Position numbers and translations under genes: made by a program. DNA of 64,000 nucleotides from Nitrosospira lacus (lineage in GTDB: Bacteria; Pseudomonadota; Gammaproteobacteria; Burkholderiales; Nitrosomonadaceae), in NCBI RefSeq assembly GCF_000355765.4, contig NZ_CP021106.3, forward strand, positions 2,637,137 to 2,701,136, given 5' to 3'. Shown one piece after another: positions 47,507 to 55,888 of the stretch. The notes below the pieces were generated by a model. The model saw nothing but the letters and a program-made list of their open reading frames with translations, did no database searches and was not told the origin of the DNA. The number at the start of each line of letters is the position of its first letter. The first letter of the stretch is position 1.

Positions 47507-48634
47507 TCAGGTTTTACCAGTTACTTCCCCATCGGCACAGACCAGCGTTCCGGAGATGACTTCATCCTCACGGTTCACCTTGAATTCGCCATTCTTCGCA
47601 TCCAGCATCAGGTTAAGAAAATTCATCAGGTTACGTGCATACAAGGCGCTGGAATCCGCAGCCACCAGTCCGGGCAGATTGGCGATACCGACGAGATGTA
47701 CGCCGTGCCTCACCACGATTTTGTCCAATTCCGACAGGGGACAGTTACCACCCGCTTCCACCGCCATATCAACGATCACCGATCCAGGTTTCATGGCACG
47801 GACGGTTTCTTCCTTGATCAAAACGGGCGCTGGGCGCCCGGGAATCAGCGCCGTCGTAATAATGATATCGGCTGCCGCCGCGCGCTGATGCACCAGTTCA
47901 CCCTGACGGCGCTTATAATCATCCGACATTTCACGAGCGTACCCGCCGGCCGTTTCCGCTTGCGCTTTCTCTTCCTCGCTCAGCGGAACCTCGACGAATT
48001 TGGCTCCGAGACTCTCTACCTGTTCTTTTGCCACCGGCCGCACATCGAACGCTTCGATCACCGCCCCCAGCCGCTTGGCAGTGGCGATAGCCTGCAAGCC
48101 TGCCACCCCGGCACCCAGAACCAGTACCCGGGCCGCCTTTACCGTACCCGCCGCGGTCATCAGCATGGGGAAAAATTTCTGATAGACATTGGCCGCCATC
48201 AGTACCGCTTTGTAGCCGGCAATATTGGCCTGCGACGATAGCACGTCCATGCTTTGGGCACGGGAAATACGCGGCAGTTTCTCCATGGCGAATGCGGTCA
48301 GGCCGTGGCGGGCGAGTGCTTCAATACCTTCCGCCTGGTGCGGAGAAAGCAACCCCAGCAACACGGCATCCTTGCGCATCATCGACAGTTCGCCGGGTTC
48401 CGGCCCGCGCACCTTCAGCACGATTTGCGATTGCCCATAAAGCTCCGCCGCGCCGGCTACAATGGTTGCCCCGGCAGCCTGGTACTCCTCATCGGGTATG
48501 CTCGCGCCGGCTCCCGCACCGGACTGTACCAGAACAACATGAAAGCCTTTGGCGGTAAATTTCTTCACCGTTTCCGGCGTGGCCGCAACACGGGTTTCAC
48601 CCCCGCGGATCTCCGCCGGTATGCCTATGTGCAT
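47507..48634 (-). CDS. pntA: NAD(P) transhydrogenase subunit alpha, soluble part
   Basis: 375 residues corresponding to the NAD(H)-binding domain I. The N-terminal IGIPAEIRGGETRVAATPETV and the nucleotide-binding GAGVAGLQAIATAKRLGAVIEAFDVR are visible, as is the RQGELVHQRAAAADIIITTALIPGRPAPVLI segment. AAGGGAGATTATCA precedes ATG 48634. First gene of pntA-pntAB-pntB. The enzyme uses the proton gradient to make NADPH, important for an autotroph's biosynthesis. Confidence 0.96.
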   Translation of the reverse strand: MHIGIPAEIRGGETRVAATPETVKKFTAKGFHVVLVQSGAGAGASIPDEEYQAAGATIVAGAAELYGQSQIVLKVRGPEPGELSMMRKDAVLLGLLSPHQAEGIEALARHGLTAFAMEKLPRISRAQSMDVLSSQANIAGYKAVLMAANVYQKFFPMLMTAAGTVKAARVLVLGAGVAGLQAIATAKRLGAVIEAFDVRPVAKEQVESLGAKFVEVPLSEEEKAQAETAGGYAREMSDDYKRRQGELVHQRAAAADIIITTALIPGRPAPVLIKEETVRAMKPGSVIVDMAVEAGGNCPLSELDKIVVRHGVHLVGIANLPGLVAADSSALYARNLMNFLNLMLDAKNGEFKVNREDEVISGTLVCADGEVTGKT

Positions 48635-48806
48635 TGATAATCTCCCTTATTTTTGGACATTTTCTATTTTTTTCCAGAAAACTTGCGAAAATTGGCCAAT
48701 ATCACGGCCTATTAATCGCAAAAACCGGATTATAAAGGAACCTGGGCGCGATGAATTATCCGGATTAACGAAAATAGCTCATTCCTGACAGAGATTCCCG
48801 GTAATT

Positions 48807-51800
48807 TCAAGTCCCCGCCTGGCTCGCTTCCTTTAAGCAATGGCTGATCCACCGGGTGGTAAGCTTCTCCTGGACGCTGTTCTGGCGTAAACGCGATGCC
48901 AGTCCGCCGAAATCAACCTGGTCAAGCGGCTGATCCTGATTGAAGCATGAGAATACGTAGGTAATTTCGCCTGTCTCCGGATCTTTGTGCGGTTGCAGAC
49001 ACTGAGCACAGATTTCTTTCATCATGCACTGCATCGGTGAATTGATCGAGCCGATCGCATAGTGATCCGTCTTCAAATAAGGCCGAAGCTTATTATGCCG
49101 CGCGGCACCTACCGCCGCCATCATCCGGTCGGAGCCAATAGCGATGATACGATCAGCATCCGACAACAGAATTTTCTGAGGACCCAGCGCACCGCTACCA
49201 TACGCAGCCATCGCGTCCACGATATTACCAACGTAACTAAAATCGTCCGGCCGGGAGGGCGTGAAACCCGGTGCTTCATCGCAACACCATATCACGATGT
49301 CCGCCGCCGCCTCGATTTCCGCCACCTTATAGCGATCGATCAGTTTCTTGTAACCGGCAAAATATAAAATTTTGGATCCCGCGGCGCGAGCCGCGGCACC
49401 AATGGAAAACAATACCGCGTTACCCAGTCCGCCCCCCACCAGCACAACGGTTTCCTCCGGCAGGATCTCCGTGGGAGTGCCGGTGGGACCCATCAGCACT
49501 ACCGGATCGCCAGGATTGAGTTTGGCGCACAAATCCGCCGACCCGCCCATTTCCAGGGCAATCAGCGATACCAGTCCGTGCGGAACATCAACCGAGGCTC
49601 CCGTCAGGGCGATTCCTTCCATCGCCAATTTCGTATCGCCCACCGTGGTGGCGAGTGTGGCAAAATTCTGGAAGCGATAGAATTGACCAGGGTGAAAACG
49701 CTCCACCGCCATCGGCGCATGCACCACCACTTCAATAATATTGGGGGTCAACCGCTCGACCTTATGCACGGTAGCGCGTAATCGCCTATTCATTTCAGCA
49801 AAAAACAGGCTGGTGGGCTTTGTTGATGCCGGCGCGACGCGTCCGAGCATCCGGCTAACCACCGGATAACCCTGTTTTGCGCTGGACATGGCCTTCACCA
49901 CATTGCCCGAATAAGATGGATGCAGATCGCCAAAAAAGCTGATGAAACGCCCGTCGTCGCAACGGCTCAGCAATACCATCGAAGTGTCCGGCTTGGGGTT
50001 TCCCCGGGGGGGGCTCACTGGGTCGCCGTTTTCATCGCAGGCCGCGAAGTAACGCCCGTTCAGTTTGAAATTCTTTTCGTCTTCTCTGGCAAGTACCGTG
50101 TTTGGTTGAGTTCCCGCCGCAACCAAGACGGCGCTGGCGGGTAATTCAGCTTGTCCGGTTTCTTGCCATGAACCTGTTTCATCCAGGACCTGCACCGAGA
50201 ATTTCACAGATCTCGCATGTTCCCACTTGTCGGCTTCCACTCGTACAGGCGTGAGGCCTTCAGCAAACCAGATGCCCTCCTCCAGCGCCTTTTCGACTTC
50301 CTCGTGATTGAGTGTGTAGGATGGGCTGTCGATGAGCCGTTTCCGGTAAGCGATGGTGGCGCCACCCCATGATTGAAGCAATTCCAGTACACGCGGCGCC
50401 CGTTCCTCCTTTTCCGCCGTCTTGCGCTCCGCGCGTATGGCGCGGGCGTGACTGAGAAACTCCTCGGCTATTTCCCGCTCTTCCTCATCCCATGCGCCGC
50501 GAATCGCCGCTTCACCCTGTACGGCTGTAAGAATCTCATAACGGCGAAGAAATTTTTCCACTTGTACGGGGTAATAAGCAAGCGCTTCGGTTGCCGTGTC
50601 GATGGCGGTCAGGCCTCCGCCGATCACCACCACGGGCAGGCGTAACTGCATGTTGGCAACGGAATTGGTCTGCGCCGCACCGGATAACTGCAGCGCCATC
50701 AGAAAATCGGATGCGGCGCGAACACCCCGTGCCAGCCCATTGGGCATATCGAGCACAGTGGGACGCCCGGCCCCCGCAGCCAGCGCCACATGATCGAATC
50801 CCATGGCCAAGGCGTCATCGGCGGTAAGCGTTCCACCGAAGCGGACGCCGCCAAAAAGTGCAAACTCTTCCCGCCGCTCCAGAAGCAAGCGGATCAACTT
50901 CAGAAAATTTTTGTTCCAGCGTACGGTAATTCCATATTCGGCAACACCGCCAAAACCTCCCGGCATGCGCTCATCCAGATTTTCTTCGAGCTCGCCGGCA
51001 TCACGAATGGCATTGAATGAAACATGCTCACCCTGACTGTTCACACCTGAAAGTTCTGGATCCAAAGGCTCTATCTTGAGACCGTCAATGCCAACCACGG
51101 TATGGCCATCGTTCATCAGATGATGTGCCAGGGTATATCCAGCGGGTCCCATGCCCACTACCAGCACCTTCCGGCCGGTTGGTGCCTTCGGAACCGGCCG
51201 CCGCAGGTTGAGTGCATTCCATCGGGTAAGCAGACTATAAATTTCGAAGCCCCAGGGCAATTCAAGTACATCCTTGAGTGTACGCGTCTCCGCCTGCGGG
51301 ATATCGACCGGTTCCTGTTTCTGGTAAATGCAGGACTTCATGCAATCATTGCATATGCGGTGGCCGGTACCCGCGCACATGGGATTGTCCACTACGATCA
51401 TCCCCAGACCGCTGATGGCAAGCCCTTGAGTCTTTAATTTGTGGAACTCGGAAATGCGTTCCTCCAGCGGACATCCGGCGAGGAGTACACCCAACTGGCT
51501 TTTTTTGAATGATGGCGTTTCTCCCGGCGCCTTCGGCTTCTCCTTTAATCCTTTCGAGCACGAATCCTTGCCCTGCTCATGACACCAAATGCAGTAATTC
51601 GCCTCATCCAGGGCACCCACCAGATCGGTGCCGACATCAGTGAGCGCAAAACCCTCCCGGCGCCGTATATGATGAAGGCGATGAACGGTATAGCCGGCGG
51701 TGGTGTCGGCATCCGTTAATAAGAGATGCAGATAATCAAGCTTGGCGGGGGCCTTGAACAATATTCCCCCCTGATTACGTTCCCGTCCCGCCGCTGTTTT

Positions 51801-52358
51801 CAGCGCCCACGCCGCATAGAGCAAAGCATCCCCGAGCCGTTCTTCATTCGTGTTTTCATCCAACAGCCATTCTGTGACTTGGGTTGCAAAAACCAGTTCC
51901 GAAAAGGGCTTCCCGAATTCGGCGGCCAGTTTTTCCTCCAATGCGATGCCATCCACTGCGACCGCTTCCGCCTCGCTCACCTTGTTCATCGCCCGGCGCT
52001 GTACGAATTGTCTTTTGCAGGCATAAAGTGGAGCCAGCTGATGATGGCGAGCGGCAAGCGCACTGACTTCTTTCTCTATGCCGAACAGCCTGGCAATGAA
52101 ATCCTCCATCCACGGTGCTACCTCGATCAGCAGGGCTGCTTCCTCTTTGCGATCCAGGCTATCGGGATTGGCGCGAGCAAGATCCAGGCGGACACGCAGC
52201 CCGGCCTCCCCTTCATGCAGAAAATCGAGAAATGCCTGATCCAGTCTTACCAGACCATCGCGGCGATACAGATCAGCAAAAACCATGTCGAATCCCAATG
52301 CGGGGAAAGCAGCTGTTGCCGGTTCAAGGTGAAGCGCCGATTGTAAGCTTGTTGTCAT
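48807..52358 (-). CDS. Fused GltD/NfnB-like and PyrK/NfnA-like flavoprotein oxidoreductase
   Basis: 1183 residues from ATG 52358. A helical N-terminal part (1-245) has no recognised family. It is followed by a ferredoxin-like segment with cysteines 256, 259, 267, 296, 328, 336, 339 and 343, able to hold two 4Fe-4S clusters, then a two-Rossmann FAD/NAD(P) module (VVGMGPAGYTLAHHL near 400, VVVIGGGLTAIDTATEAL, later AAGTQPNT). The last third (about 840 on) is a flavin reductase-like domain (ERFHPGQFYRF, VVLVGGGLGNAV) ending in CMMKEICAQCLQ and a further Cys, the cluster pattern of PyrK. The layout is that of NfnB plus NfnA in one chain. Electron transfer between NADH, NADPH and a ferredoxin-type partner is a reasonable expectation but unproven. 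Upstream of pntA on the same strand. Confidence 0.85.
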   Translation of the reverse strand: MTTSLQSALHLEPATAAFPALGFDMVFADLYRRDGLVRLDQAFLDFLHEGEAGLRVRLDLARANPDSLDRKEEAALLIEVAPWMEDFIARLFGIEKEVSALAARHHQLAPLYACKRQFVQRRAMNKVSEAEAVAVDGIALEEKLAAEFGKPFSELVFATQVTEWLLDENTNEERLGDALLYAAWALKTAAGRERNQGGILFKAPAKLDYLHLLLTDADTTAGYTVHRLHHIRRREGFALTDVGTDLVGALDEANYCIWCHEQGKDSCSKGLKEKPKAPGETPSFKKSQLGVLLAGCPLEERISEFHKLKTQGLAISGLGMIVVDNPMCAGTGHRICNDCMKSCIYQKQEPVDIPQAETRTLKDVLELPWGFEIYSLLTRWNALNLRRPVPKAPTGRKVLVVGMGPAGYTLAHHLMNDGHTVVGIDGLKIEPLDPELSGVNSQGEHVSFNAIRDAGELEENLDERMPGGFGGVAEYGITVRWNKNFLKLIRLLLERREEFALFGGVRFGGTLTADDALAMGFDHVALAAGAGRPTVLDMPNGLARGVRAASDFLMALQLSGAAQTNSVANMQLRLPVVVIGGGLTAIDTATEALAYYPVQVEKFLRRYEILTAVQGEAAIRGAWDEEEREIAEEFLSHARAIRAERKTAEKEERAPRVLELLQSWGGATIAYRKRLIDSPSYTLNHEEVEKALEEGIWFAEGLTPVRVEADKWEHARSVKFSVQVLDETGSWQETGQAELPASAVLVAAGTQPNTVLAREDEKNFKLNGRYFAACDENGDPVSPPRGNPKPDTSMVLLSRCDDGRFISFFGDLHPSYSGNVVKAMSSAKQGYPVVSRMLGRVAPASTKPTSLFFAEMNRRLRATVHKVERLTPNIIEVVVHAPMAVERFHPGQFYRFQNFATLATTVGDTKLAMEGIALTGASVDVPHGLVSLIALEMGGSADLCAKLNPGDPVVLMGPTGTPTEILPEETVVLVGGGLGNAVLFSIGAAARAAGSKILYFAGYKKLIDRYKVAEIEAAADIVIWCCDEAPGFTPSRPDDFSYVGNIVDAMAAYGSGALGPQKILLSDADRIIAIGSDRMMAAVGAARHNKLRPYLKTDHYAIGSINSPMQCMMKEICAQCLQPHKDPETGEITYVFSCFNQDQPLDQVDFGGLASRLRQNSVQEKLTTRWISHCLKEASQAGT

Positions 52359-52483
52359 AATAAGGTCATTGATAGAATGAAAATGAATCAAAAAAGAGGC
52401 GGCAAACGTAATCGCTATTTTTTATTAGAGCGCGTCCGTGATTAAAGTTTTATATCCCTATTCAATTTATGTTTTTCACCGCT

Positions 52484-52509
52484 AAAAAATACAAAAGCGG
52501 CAACGCCGC
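52484..52509 (-). terminator. Rho-independent terminator after cysN
   Basis: On the minus strand GCGGC (52509-52505) and GCCGC (52501-52497) form a short GC stem with a three-base loop, followed by TTTTGTATTTTTT down to 52484. It lies about 95 bases after the cysN stop and ahead of the large flavoprotein gene, so it probably ends the sulfate assimilation transcript. Confidence 0.6.
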
Positions 52510-52602
52510 CCCCTTCGCGCTGTCCGCCTTAATCGTCCTGTAGCTTCACAACCTGAACAGCCTTATGCCGGAATCCTCGGCGGTTGACCTAAAACGATCA
52601 AA

Positions 52603-53895
52603 CTAATCCAAATTCCTTGCCGGGCAGATCATGCCTGCGGCAACGGTGTTGTTACTTACCTCGTCAATAACAATAAAGCTGCCGGTGGCATGGTTGCGCT
52701 GATACTGATCACATACCAGGGGCTGGTGCATTTTCAGCGCAACCCGCCCGATATCATTCATTTTCAAGGTTTCCACCACCTCATGATTAAGCGTATTGAT
52801 ATCCACGCGATAGTCTATACGTGTCACCAGCGCCTTTACGACACGTGTCGTGTGCTTGACGAGATATTTTCGCCGCGGGTCGAGGCTTTGCTCTGACAGC
52901 CAACACAGCATTGCCTCAAATTCCTTTGTCACCCAAGGAATGTCTCCCCCGGTTTTTACCAGCATATCGCCACGGGAAATATCCAGATGGTCTTCAATGG
53001 TCAATGTTACCGACTGGGGTGCGACCGCGTGATTGATAGTACCATCATAAGTCACGATTTCCTTGATATGCGAAGTCAGCCCGGAAGGAAGCACCTTCAC
53101 CGCATCACCGACGCTGATGGATCCCGACTCGACCCGCCCCATGTATCCCCGGAAATCGTGCATTTCCTCGGTTTGCGGACGGCACACCAACTGCACCGGA
53201 AACCGGAAATCCTCGAGATTGATGTCATGGTCGATGGGAACGTTCTCCAGCAAATCCATCAACGCCATGCCCTTGTACCAGCCAAGTTTTTCTCCGCGCT
53301 CCACCACCATATCCCCATTCAGGGCGGACATCGGAATGTACGCAATATTATTCAGCCTGAGCCCGCCGGCAAACGCGGCGAAATCCTCGCAGATCTGCTC
53401 AAACACCTCACGGGAGTAGCCCACCAGATCCATTTTGTTGACTGCCACCACCAGATGAGGGATCCCCACCAGACTGGCCAGATACGCATGTCGGCGCGAC
53501 TGGGTGAGCACCCCTTTGCGTGCGTCAATCAGGATAATAGCCAGATTGGCAGTGGAAGCCCCTGTCACCATGTTACGGGTATATTGCTCGTGACCGGGGG
53601 TGTCGGCGATAATAAACTTGCGTTTAGGCGTTGCAAAGTAACGATAGGCCACGTCGATGGTAATACCTTGCTCACGCTCCGCTTGCAAACCATCGGTGAG
53701 CAGCGACAGATCGACACCTTCCATGCCGCGCCTGCGAGTCGTATGAGTAATGGCGCTCAATTGATCTTCAAAGATGGATTTCGAATCATGCAGCAAGCGC
53801 CCGATCAACGTGCTCTTCCCGTCGTCCACACTGCCGGCGGTAATGAAACGTAACAACTCGGCGTGATCAAACGAAATATTTTCAACTGCTGACAT
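52603..53895 (-). CDS. cysN: Sulfate adenylyltransferase subunit 1 (GTPase)
   Basis: CysN is the GTPase subunit of ATP sulfurylase, which activates sulfate to APS. 430 residues with the EF-Tu-like motifs GSVDDGKSTLIGRLL (G1), DTPGHEQYTRNM (G3) and VNKMDLVGYS (G4), then two beta-barrel domains. No C-terminal APS kinase (CysC) is fused. It is separated from cysD by 160 bases, longer than usual for a cysDN pair. Confidence 0.96.
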   Translation of the reverse strand: MSAVENISFDHAELLRFITAGSVDDGKSTLIGRLLHDSKSIFEDQLSAITHTTRRRGMEGVDLSLLTDGLQAEREQGITIDVAYRYFATPKRKFIIADTPGHEQYTRNMVTGASTANLAIILIDARKGVLTQSRRHAYLASLVGIPHLVVAVNKMDLVGYSREVFEQICEDFAAFAGGLRLNNIAYIPMSALNGDMVVERGEKLGWYKGMALMDLLENVPIDHDINLEDFRFPVQLVCRPQTEEMHDFRGYMGRVESGSISVGDAVKVLPSGLTSHIKEIVTYDGTINHAVAPQSVTLTIEDHLDISRGDMLVKTGGDIPWVTKEFEAMLCWLSEQSLDPRRKYLVKHTTRVVKALVTRIDYRVDINTLNHEVVETLKMNDIGRVALKMHQPLVCDQYQRNHATGSFIVIDEVSNNTVAAGMICPARNLD

Positions 53896-54055
53896 TTACA
53901 GCCCTTCTGGAAATTTTTTCACCTGGAATTTCCCGGTCCTTCCGTATCTCGGTGAACGCTTATTAAATTCAAAATCCGGTAACCCGGACACGATAAGGGC
54001 ATGAGAAAGCAATGCACCGTTATCGCCTGATCCGACTCTATTTATGGGGGCTACT

Positions 54056-55051
54056 TCAGAAATACCCTTCTTTTTTTCGCAACTCCATGGATGCATCCGA
54101 AGTCTGGTCATCCATGCGGGTCGCGCCGCGTTCGGTGATCCGGGTGGTCGCGGTTTCGGCTATGATTTCACTTATGCTGCTTGCCGTGGACTCCACCGGA
54201 CAGGTGCAACTCATATCTCCCACTGTACGAAAGCGCACCATGATATTTTCCGTTTTTTCGCCCTCCTGAGGCTGCACCAGGTGGGAAACCGGCAAAAGAC
54301 CACTCCCGCGTCTGATTACATCACGCTTGTGGGCGAAGTAAATATGCGGTACTTCCAGTTCCTCGCGGGCAATGTATTCCCAGACATCAAGCTCGGTCCA
54401 GTTGCTGATTGGAAACACACGGATATTTTCTCCCGGATGCACACGGGTATTGTAGATATCCCACAGTTCGGGACGCTGGCTCTTCGGATCCCATTGACCG
54501 AATTCGTCGCGGAAGGAAAATATACGTTCCTTGGCCCGCGCTTTCTCCTCGTCACGGCGCGCGCCACCGATGCAGGCATCAAAACGAAATTCGGCGATGG
54601 CATCCAGCAGTGTTACCGACTGAAACGCATTACGACTCTGATTTTCAGACCGAAGCACTACTCTCCCCTGGCGGATGGAATCCTCCATACTGCGCACAAT
54701 CAACCGCTCACCCAGTTGCTGGGCTCGGCGGTCGCGGAATTCAATCACTTCCGGGAAATTATGGCCGGTGTCGATATGCAGCAGTGGAAATGGAAAACGT
54801 CCCGGGCGAAAGGCTTTTTCCGCCAACCGCAACAACACGATGGAATCCTTCCCGCCGGAAAACAATAATGCCGGATTGGTGCATTCGGCCGCCACTTCCC
54901 TCAGGATATGGATAGCTTCACTTTCCAACGCATCCAGATGGCCCAACTGTCTCGCAATACGTCGTTTGGATGCTGCCGGTTCACTTTTCATCACAGAACC
55001 CGGAACGGGAGTAATAAATCCTTGCACGTTGTTTCTCAATAGGGTATCCAT
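54056..55051 (-). CDS. cysD: Sulfate adenylyltransferase subunit 2
   Basis: CysD is the catalytic ATP-pyrophosphatase subunit of ATP sulfurylase. 331 residues. The PP-loop LLFSGGKDSIVLL and the conserved RDEEKARAKERIFSFRDEFGQWDPKSQRPELW region and the C-terminal DQTSDASMELRKKEGYF are present, all typical. It lies 16 bases after cysH and is slightly longer at the N terminus than E. coli CysD. Confidence 0.97.
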   Translation of the reverse strand: MDTLLRNNVQGFITPVPGSVMKSEPAASKRRIARQLGHLDALESEAIHILREVAAECTNPALLFSGGKDSIVLLRLAEKAFRPGRFPFPLLHIDTGHNFPEVIEFRDRRAQQLGERLIVRSMEDSIRQGRVVLRSENQSRNAFQSVTLLDAIAEFRFDACIGGARRDEEKARAKERIFSFRDEFGQWDPKSQRPELWDIYNTRVHPGENIRVFPISNWTELDVWEYIAREELEVPHIYFAHKRDVIRRGSGLLPVSHLVQPQEGEKTENIMVRFRTVGDMSCTCPVESTASSISEIIAETATTRITERGATRMDDQTSDASMELRKKEGYF

Positions 55052-55067
55052 CGTTCAGTCCTGATAG

Positions 55068-55856
55068 TTACGAACCACGAGGCTTTGTCAGCGCCTGGTC
55101 ATGCTCTTTCTTTTCGTCCCGAGCTTGACCCGGAACAACCATATCCGCTGCCAAACGGGTAGCCACAGCCTTACGGCGCTTGTCCGGATGCAAACCGCAC
55201 TCCTTGATTTCGGGATTTTCCCACCACCAGCGTCCGGCACGGACATCTTCGCCGGGAGTAATGGCACGCGTACAGGGAGCGCAACCGATACTTGTGTAAC
55301 CCTTGTCGTGCAACGCGTTATAGGGAACATCGAATTGCTTGAGATAAGCCCACACGTCGGATAGATTCCAATCCAGCAGCGGACTGATCTTTTGCAAACC
55401 ATTGTCAGCATCAAATTCCGATTCAGCCAGACCCTTTCTGGTCGGCGCCTGATCACGGCGCAGACCGGTGATCCACGCGCGCTTTCCACGCAAGGCACGT
55501 TTCAGTGGTTCCACTTTACGAATATGACAACATGTTTTGCGCAACTCCACGCTGTCATAGAACGCATTGGGACCATTCTGCGCAACGTATGCTTCCACGG
55601 CGGCAGGCTCGGGAAAATATACGGGAACACGAATGCCATAGCGCTCCGCCACTTCTCTCATCAGGCTATAGGTTTCTTCCGGCAGGCGGCCGGTATCCAG
55701 TGTAAACATTTCAATGCCGGGATAATACCGGGCGATGATATCCGTCAGCACCATATCCTCGGCACCGAAACTGTTGGCGAAAACGGCCGGAGCATAGTCT
55801 GTCTGCACCTTATCCAGCAGTATGCGCACGTCGGCAATCTTTTGATCCAGGCTCAT
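55068..55856 (-). CDS. cysH: Adenylyl-sulfate (APS) reductase
   Basis: CysH reduces activated sulfate to sulfite. 262 residues. Beside the PP-loop-like core (AVFANSFGAEDMVL), the four cluster cysteines KTCCHIRK and SIGCAPCTR and the catalytic Cys in KECGLH are all present. The CC and CxxC pairs bind a 4Fe-4S cluster and mark the APS-using type rather than the PAPS-using type, which agrees with the absence of cysC next to cysN. Confidence 0.96.
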   Translation of the reverse strand: MSLDQKIADVRILLDKVQTDYAPAVFANSFGAEDMVLTDIIARYYPGIEMFTLDTGRLPEETYSLMREVAERYGIRVPVYFPEPAAVEAYVAQNGPNAFYDSVELRKTCCHIRKVEPLKRALRGKRAWITGLRRDQAPTRKGLAESEFDADNGLQKISPLLDWNLSDVWAYLKQFDVPYNALHDKGYTSIGCAPCTRAITPGEDVRAGRWWWENPEIKECGLHPDKRRKAVATRLAADMVVPGQARDEKKEHDQALTKPRGS

Positions 55857-55888
55857 GGCATCGATTCAATAACGGACATCAAGACTTG

